DNA from: Chryseosolibacter indicum
GTDB taxonomy: Bacteria > Bacteroidota > Bacteroidia > Cytophagales > Cyclobacteriaceae
Assembly (NCBI RefSeq): GCF_018598585.1
Contig: NZ_JAHESD010000013.1
Location: 1 to 64,000 of the forward strand
DNA: 64,000 bases
Direction: 5' to 3'
Positions 59,298-64,000 of this stretch are shown here, piece after piece (the first letter of the stretch is position 1; the number at the start of each line of letters is the position of its first letter). A model generated the notes under the pieces. It saw nothing but the letters and a program-made list of their open reading frames with translations. It did no database searches and had not been told where the DNA came from. The position numbers were made by a program, and so were the translations under genes.

Positions 59298-61208
59298 ATG
59301 CTATTTCGCTTATTTATTGCTTGTTGCCTGCTTATCTCAGCAACTGCTTTCGGTCAGTCTAAAAAAGGAAACGCTTATAACTACACGGTCGACTTAACCA
59401 GAGTTACCAATGACAGAGTCTATGTGGAATTATCTCCACCTTCAATTAGTGAATCCGAAACCATATTTTACTTTCCGAAAATTGTCCCTGGAACCTATGC
59501 CATTGCCGATTACGGCCGTTATATCGCAGAGTTTACAGCGGTCGATAAAAAAGGCAACAAACTTCCTATAGAGAAAATAGATGATAATTCTTATAGAATT
59601 AAAGACGCAAAGAAGCTCAGCAAAGTAACTTACTGGGTTGATGATACCTGGGACACCACAACAACAGGCCCGGAGATTTTCTGGCCTGCAGGAACTAACA
59701 TTGAAGAACAGAAAAACTTTGTTATCAACACAAGCGGTTTCTTTGGTTACTTTGATGGTAAAAAAGAAAATCCTTTTCAATTTAACGTTGTCAGATCAAA
59801 AGATCTTTATGGATCTACAGGATTGATACCTTCCGCTACAGGTGCATCTCCATCCTCTATTAAATTGGAAAAAACCGGTGATAATCAGAATAAAGTAGTA
59901 GACGTATACAAGACCTCTGACTATGATCAGCTTGTAGATTCTCCGCTTATGTATAGTAAGCCCGATACTGCGCTTATCAAAGTAGCAAATACAGAGGTAC
60001 TTATCGGATCTTATTCACCGAACAATAAAATCACTGCAAAGCAGATAGCAGCGAGCATTCGTGAAGTGCTTATGGCACAGAAAGAGTACCTGGGTGGAAA
60101 ACTACCCGTTGATAAGTATGCTTTCATCTTTTATTTCACTGACAAGCCTGTTCTAAGTTACGGTGCTTTGGAGCATTCTTATTCATCCATGTACTATATG
60201 CCAGAGGCAACTATCGAAGAGATGAATCAGCAACTTCGCGATTTTGCTGCTCATGAATTTTTTCATATCGTAACGCCACTTACCGTACATTCTAAAGAAA
60301 TAGACGACTTTGATTTTAACGATCCTAAGATGTCTAAACACCTGTGGATGTACGAAGGCGTAACAGAATATTTTGCAGGAAATGTTCAGGTTAAGTATGG
60401 TCTTATTACACCTGAAGAATACATCGGTACTCTCCAGGAGAAAATGCTTACTGCAGATCAGTTTAAGAATGATGTGCCCTTTACGGAAATCAGCAAATTT
60501 ACGCTAGATAAATACCATGACCAGTACTACAATGTGTATCAAAAAGGTGCATTGATTGGATTATGCCTTGATATAAAATTGAGAAAGCTATCAAAGGGTA
60601 AATACGGGCTAAGAAACCTAATGCTTGATTTGTCAAATAAATATGGAAAGAATAAAGCCTTTGAAGATGATAAGCTCTTTGAAGAGATTACAAAGATGAC
60701 ATACCCTGAAATTGGTGAGTTCTTTAACAGATATGTAAATGGTACTGAACCTCTTCCCCTTCAGGAAGTATTTAGTGATGTTGGGATTGGTTACACGCCG
60801 GAAGAAACATTTGAAGATTATAGCCTTGGCATCGGAAACGAGAATGTAGGTGTTACCCAAATTGATAATAAACCAAAAATACAAATTGCATCTACTGCAA
60901 TGATGAACGCCATGGGAACAGCGCTGGGCTTCCAGGAAGGAGATGTACTGATGAAAATTAATGGAGAAGAAATTCCGGATCTTGGCCCTGAATTCGGTCC
61001 ATTTATTCAAAAACACATAGCAGCATTGCAAACTGATTCTGTTTTGACTTATACAGTATTAAGAAAAGATGTGAATGGCGAGAACAAGACTGTTGAACTT
61101 TCAGCTCCTGTTAAAAAAGTACAATTATCACGAAGACATAATTTAGAACCTCTTCCATCCGCTACTGAGGAGCAACTTGCGTTACGCGACTCGTGGCTAA
61201 AACCATAA
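59298..61208 (+). CDS. M61 family metallopeptidase (glycyl aminopeptidase type) with PDZ domain
   Basis: 636 residues. A signal peptide (about 1-20, ending TAFGQ) is followed by an N-terminal beta domain and a gluzincin catalytic domain with H319-E320-F-F-H323 as zinc ligands and E353-GVTE as the third. A C-terminal PDZ domain (about 540-605, MGTALGFQEGDVLMKINGEEIPD) binds peptide tails. M61 enzymes release N-terminal Gly or Ala. It should act in the periplasm. Terminated by a strong hairpin. Confidence 0.93.
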   Translation: MLFRLFIACCLLISATAFGQSKKGNAYNYTVDLTRVTNDRVYVELSPPSISESETIFYFPKIVPGTYAIADYGRYIAEFTAVDKKGNKLPIEKIDDNSYRIKDAKKLSKVTYWVDDTWDTTTTGPEIFWPAGTNIEEQKNFVINTSGFFGYFDGKKENPFQFNVVRSKDLYGSTGLIPSATGASPSSIKLEKTGDNQNKVVDVYKTSDYDQLVDSPLMYSKPDTALIKVANTEVLIGSYSPNNKITAKQIAASIREVLMAQKEYLGGKLPVDKYAFIFYFTDKPVLSYGALEHSYSSMYYMPEATIEEMNQQLRDFAAHEFFHIVTPLTVHSKEIDDFDFNDPKMSKHLWMYEGVTEYFAGNVQVKYGLITPEEYIGTLQEKMLTADQFKNDVPFTEISKFTLDKYHDQYYNVYQKGALIGLCLDIKLRKLSKGKYGLRNLMLDLSNKYGKNKAFEDDKLFEEITKMTYPEIGEFFNRYVNGTEPLPLQEVFSDVGIGYTPEETFEDYSLGIGNENVGVTQIDNKPKIQIASTAMMNAMGTALGFQEGDVLMKINGEEIPDLGPEFGPFIQKHIAALQTDSVLTYTVLRKDVNGENKTVELSAPVKKVQLSRRHNLEPLPSATEEQLALRDSWLKP

Positions 61209-61221
61209 GTGGCATTAATAG

Positions 61222-61253
61222 AAAAAAGTCCGGGATTGCATGCGGACTTTTTT
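61222..61253. terminator. Bidirectional terminator between M61 peptidase and FAD dehydrogenase genes
   Basis: An 11-bp stem, AAAAAAGTCCG / CGGACTTTTTT, with a 10-nt loop. A T-run ends the plus transcript, and the A-run makes a T-run for the minus transcript, which ends at 61291. Confidence 0.85.
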
Positions 61254-61290
61254 CTTTTATACTTATTTATTTCTTGTTAACTTTTTTAAG

Positions 61291-62862
61291 TTAAACTGTC
61301 TTTACAATTTTAGTTACAGCTTCGGCACAACGCTCTCCATCCATAGCTGCAGATACAATTCCTCCTGCATAGCCCGCTCCTTCACCACATGGAAACAAGT
61401 TTTTTATTTGAGGGTGTTGTAATGTTTCTTTATCGCGTGGGATACGTACAGGAGATGATGTTCTGCTCTCAACACCAACAATCTGTGCTTCATTGGTAAA
61501 ATATCCGCGCATCTTTTTTCCAAAAGCTTTGAATCCCTGCTGTAAAGCGTTAGAAATAAAATCGGGTAGCACTTCGCGAAGATCAACAGACGCAAGACCG
61601 GGCTGGTACGATGTTTCAAGCAAAGTCTTTGACACTTTTCCCTCTACAAAATCAACAAGCCTTTGACCCGGAGCAACCTGGGTACCTCCCGCAGCTGTAC
61701 ATGCGCGTCTTTCTATTTCTTCCTGGAAGCGAAGTGCGGCAAGTGGGCCATGGTCTTTATAAGCCTGAAAATCTTCAGGCTCAACCGCTACCACAATACC
61801 CGAATTTGCATATTTGGAATCGCGACGGGAAGGACTCATACCGTTTACTACAACTTCTCCCGGAGCGGTTGCTGCAGGTACTATAAATCCGCCTGGACAC
61901 ATGCAAAATGAAAATACGCCACGTTCCTTTCCTCTTACGCTTGCCTGATGTACAAGGGCATATGAGCTAGCAGGTAGATAAGGACCACGATCTATAGCGC
62001 AGTGATATTGAATCTGGTCTATCAATGTTTGAGAATGTTCTACTCGTACGCCTAACGCAAATGGTTTTTGTTCAATAAGAATTTTCTTACGATGGAGTAG
62101 TTCAAATATATCGCGTGCTGAATGGCCTGTTGCCAGAATAAATGCTTCTCCTTCAACCTTATTTCCATTTCTTGTTAACACAGCTGTAACAATGTCATTT
62201 TCTACAATAAGATCAGTTACACGACAATCGAAATGAACTTCTCCTCCGTAGTTAATAATTGTTTCTCTTAGGGCAGCAACAAGTTTTGGAAGTTTATTCG
62301 TACCGATATGAGGATGGGCATCAAACAATATATCGGACTTTGCCCCTTGCGATACCATTTTCTCAAGAATCCTGTTGATGTCGCCTCTCTTTTTAGATCG
62401 CGTATAGAGCTTGCCATCAGAATACGTTCCTGCACCTCCCTCTCCAAAACAGTAGTTGGAATCAGGATTTACAATGTGTGCTTTATTAATAGCGGCAAGG
62501 TCTCTTCTTCTGGCCTGCACATCTTTTCCTCTTTCAAGAATTACCGGCTTGTATCCAAGTTCTATCAGACGAAGCCCTGCAAACAAACCTGCCGGACCAC
62601 TTCCTATTACAATTACTCTTGGTTTATTGCTAACATCACGATAGTCAAAGCTATTCTTTACAGGAACGTTATCTTTTATATCATATACTTCACATTGAAA
62701 ACGGACGCATACTTTTTTACCACGAGCATCAATAGAACGCTTTACCGGGTTAACAACAACGCTTCCATCATTTGGCAAGCCTAGTTTCTTGTAAAGAATT
62801 GCTGGGAATAATTCCTCGTTGAAGGCCTCTTCAGGCCATAGGGTGAGTTCTGTAAGGTGCAT
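61291..62862 (-). CDS. FAD-dependent dehydrogenase (COG2509-like)
   Basis: 523 residues. An N-terminal alpha/beta domain of about 80 residues precedes the FAD Rossmann motif VIGSG-P-AGLFAG (residues 85-95), ERGKDV, a glycine-rich FGEGGAGTYSDGKLYTRSK, ATGHSARD and FPCGEGAGYAGGI near the end. These match the uncharacterised FAD-dependent dehydrogenase family related to HI0933/aminoacetone oxidases. Substrate unknown, cytosolic. No operon partner. Confidence 0.9.
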   Translation of the reverse strand: MHLTELTLWPEEAFNEELFPAILYKKLGLPNDGSVVVNPVKRSIDARGKKVCVRFQCEVYDIKDNVPVKNSFDYRDVSNKPRVIVIGSGPAGLFAGLRLIELGYKPVILERGKDVQARRRDLAAINKAHIVNPDSNYCFGEGGAGTYSDGKLYTRSKKRGDINRILEKMVSQGAKSDILFDAHPHIGTNKLPKLVAALRETIINYGGEVHFDCRVTDLIVENDIVTAVLTRNGNKVEGEAFILATGHSARDIFELLHRKKILIEQKPFALGVRVEHSQTLIDQIQYHCAIDRGPYLPASSYALVHQASVRGKERGVFSFCMCPGGFIVPAATAPGEVVVNGMSPSRRDSKYANSGIVVAVEPEDFQAYKDHGPLAALRFQEEIERRACTAAGGTQVAPGQRLVDFVEGKVSKTLLETSYQPGLASVDLREVLPDFISNALQQGFKAFGKKMRGYFTNEAQIVGVESRTSSPVRIPRDKETLQHPQIKNLFPCGEGAGYAGGIVSAAMDGERCAEAVTKIVKTV

Positions 62863-62932
62863 AAGTCTGAAAGGTATCTATCCTTTATTGACGATTCACA
62901 AAGGTAACAATACACTTGAAGAAATCATTTCC

Positions 62933-64000
62933 TTAACGGAAAGAAAAAACGTGGCCGATATTTAAGCCGAAATGAATGCTGGCTGAGATCTTCGATTTCT
63001 TAATATCCTCGAAGTATGACTTGTATTGATCATCTACATCAAAGCCACGGTAACCGACGTTTCCTGAAACAAAAGTGTCGATGGTAATGCCTTTCGCATT
63101 ATTACGCTTCATAATCCTGTAGCCAAAAACAGGGCCGTACTCGATGCGCTGTTCAACAGCACCAAAAGTGAAGATATTGGTGCGCGTAGAGGTTATAACC
63201 TCATTTACAAAATGGCCGTAGTTTGTGAACCTAACCTCATGTCCAAAATACCACATGCCGGCCTTCATCTGGTTGTAAAGCTTCTGCTTGATGCAAATAG
63301 CATATCCCCGCTCAAACTTTTTACCTGAGGGAATCTTTGAATCAGCCAAAAAGAAGGGATCCCTTATTCCAATGAATTCAAACTCATGACCTAAGCGTTC
63401 CTGCATATAGAATTCAAATGCAATAGGCAGCCGTCCTGCAAAGGTCATAATCGGATTACCTGCTATTATCAGACCTCTGAATTCGTTAAAACGGGCGTCA
63501 AAGTGTGTGAAGGTTCTTCTCTTACTGGAACCAGTATTTGCCGTGCCCTTGCCCGCCATCGATACGATATCTTTCCCTAGTTTTTTGTTATCGTAAAAAG
63601 GTCGATAGTAGCCTGAAAGCTTCCCGTCATTTTCATAAATCTCCCAGGTGCCTGTCTTTACTTCTCCATCTAAGGTACCCTTGGTCTGCAGGTTTCCGTT
63701 GGGATAATATCCATAGTACACACCTTTGCCATTTTTATATTCACACTCTCCCTCGCGGACTCCATGTTCATAATAATACTCCCACTTACCCTCTCGCTTG
63801 TCGTTAACAATCTTCCCTGTTGTTTTTAATTTCCCGCTGGAATAATATTCTCTATATTCTCCTTCACCTGCAGCATAAGATGTCTCACTCTTTACAATTC
63901 CACCTGTGCTCATCGTCTTCCATATTCCACTTTTCTTACCTCCCTCGTATTCTCCGGCAGATGATACTGATCCATCTTCAAAATAGTGCTCCCATTTTCC
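62933..64000 (-). CDS. MORN-repeat (YwqK-like) protein, 5' truncated
   Basis: The frame is open to the right edge, so the start is outside; an in-frame ATG at 63913 is internal because the repeats continue upstream (GKWEHYFEDGSV, GEYEGGKKSGIW). Visible part: about 355 residues. The first half has at least five MORN repeats (GKWEYYYEHG, GVYYGYYPNG, GTWEIYENDGK). The second half is beta-rich (TFAGRLPIAFEFYMQERLGHEFEFIG...GYAICIKQKLYNQMKAG) and may be a barrel or lipocalin-like domain. MORN repeats bind membranes or partners; family members include proteins annotated as YwqK antitoxins, but no toxin is in view. Confidence 0.8.
   Translation of the reverse strand, partial: GKWEHYFEDGSVSSAGEYEGGKKSGIWKTMSTGGIVKSETSYAAGEGEYREYYSSGKLKTTGKIVNDKREGKWEYYYEHGVREGECEYKNGKGVYYGYYPNGNLQTKGTLDGEVKTGTWEIYENDGKLSGYYRPFYDNKKLGKDIVSMAGKGTANTGSSKRRTFTHFDARFNEFRGLIIAGNPIMTFAGRLPIAFEFYMQERLGHEFEFIGIRDPFFLADSKIPSGKKFERGYAICIKQKLYNQMKAGMWYFGHEVRFTNYGHFVNEVITSTRTNIFTFGAVEQRIEYGPVFGYRIMKRNNAKGITIDTFVSGNVGYRGFDVDDQYKSYFEDIKKSKISASIHFGLNIGHVFSFR

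Overview
The window is ordinary chromosomal DNA from a member of the Bacteroidota, most likely a Cytophagales-type gliding or free-living aerobe. The evidence is: two PorP/SprF-family type IX secretion proteins and two large secreted proteins with the gliding-motility (type B) C-terminal sorting domain; a bTHX ribosomal protein; a methionine synthase encoded as two overlapping genes; FtsX-like four-module permease architecture; promoters of the Bacteroidota form TTTG-N17-23-TAnnTTTG; and few strong Shine-Dalgarno sequences. I see no rRNA, tRNA, CRISPR array, transposase or integrase. The species cannot be fixed from the sequence alone.

Layout. 1-10.4 kb: end of ftsE, then singly transcribed genes (DUF4268, a transglutaminase-like DUF3857/DUF2569 membrane protein, an AlbA_2 protein, DUF3820, a Rossmann NAD(P)-binding protein, an unknown basic protein with a long leader, a SelW-like redox protein, a membrane Rieske protein, an LLM flavin oxidoreductase, an esterase). 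10.5-14.4 kb: SNF2 helicase and hemF. 14.4-20.7 kb: a mutagenesis/SOS-like cassette made of a self-cleaving XRE-S24 repressor diverging from dinB, a 2H phosphoesterase and a short error-prone-type DNA polymerase III alpha subunit. 20.7-29.1 kb (minus): bTHX, a trp leader peptide with three consecutive Trp codons and an attenuator, then trpE-G-D-C-F-B-A, aroF (DAHP synthase) and an ArsC/Spx-like gene. 29.1-33.6 kb: small conserved unknowns, a GNAT acetyltransferase, a PfpI/DJ-1 protein and an FtsX-like permease. 34.0-38.9 kb (minus): SAM-I riboswitch, split metH, metF. 38.9-53.9 kb: Ppx/GppA phosphatase, then a surface/gliding region with a PorP-SPOR fusion, an outer-membrane barrel, an FG-GAP/PKD protein, a 2216-residue SprB-like adhesin and its adjacent PorP/SprF. 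53.9-64 kb: ppk1 and gyrB (minus), an 805-bp gap with an unusual compound inverted repeat, a CoA-binding protein, an M61 peptidase, a FAD dehydrogenase and a truncated MORN-repeat protein.

How parts work together. The trp operon appears to carry a complete ribosome-mediated attenuator: leader peptide, antiterminator and terminator can all be drawn, and transcription probably enters from the bTHX gene 8 bp upstream. Putting aroF last in the operon would couple chorismate supply to the same tryptophan signal. The metH-metF operon would be governed by S-adenosylmethionine through the riboswitch. In the repair cassette, two similar 19-bp AT-rich CTA-N7-TAG sites between the repressor and dinB are candidate operators. 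The most interesting items are the trp attenuator, the repressor/dinB/2H-phosphoesterase/DnaE cassette with its candidate operators, and the unexplained inverted-repeat structure near 58.5 kb.
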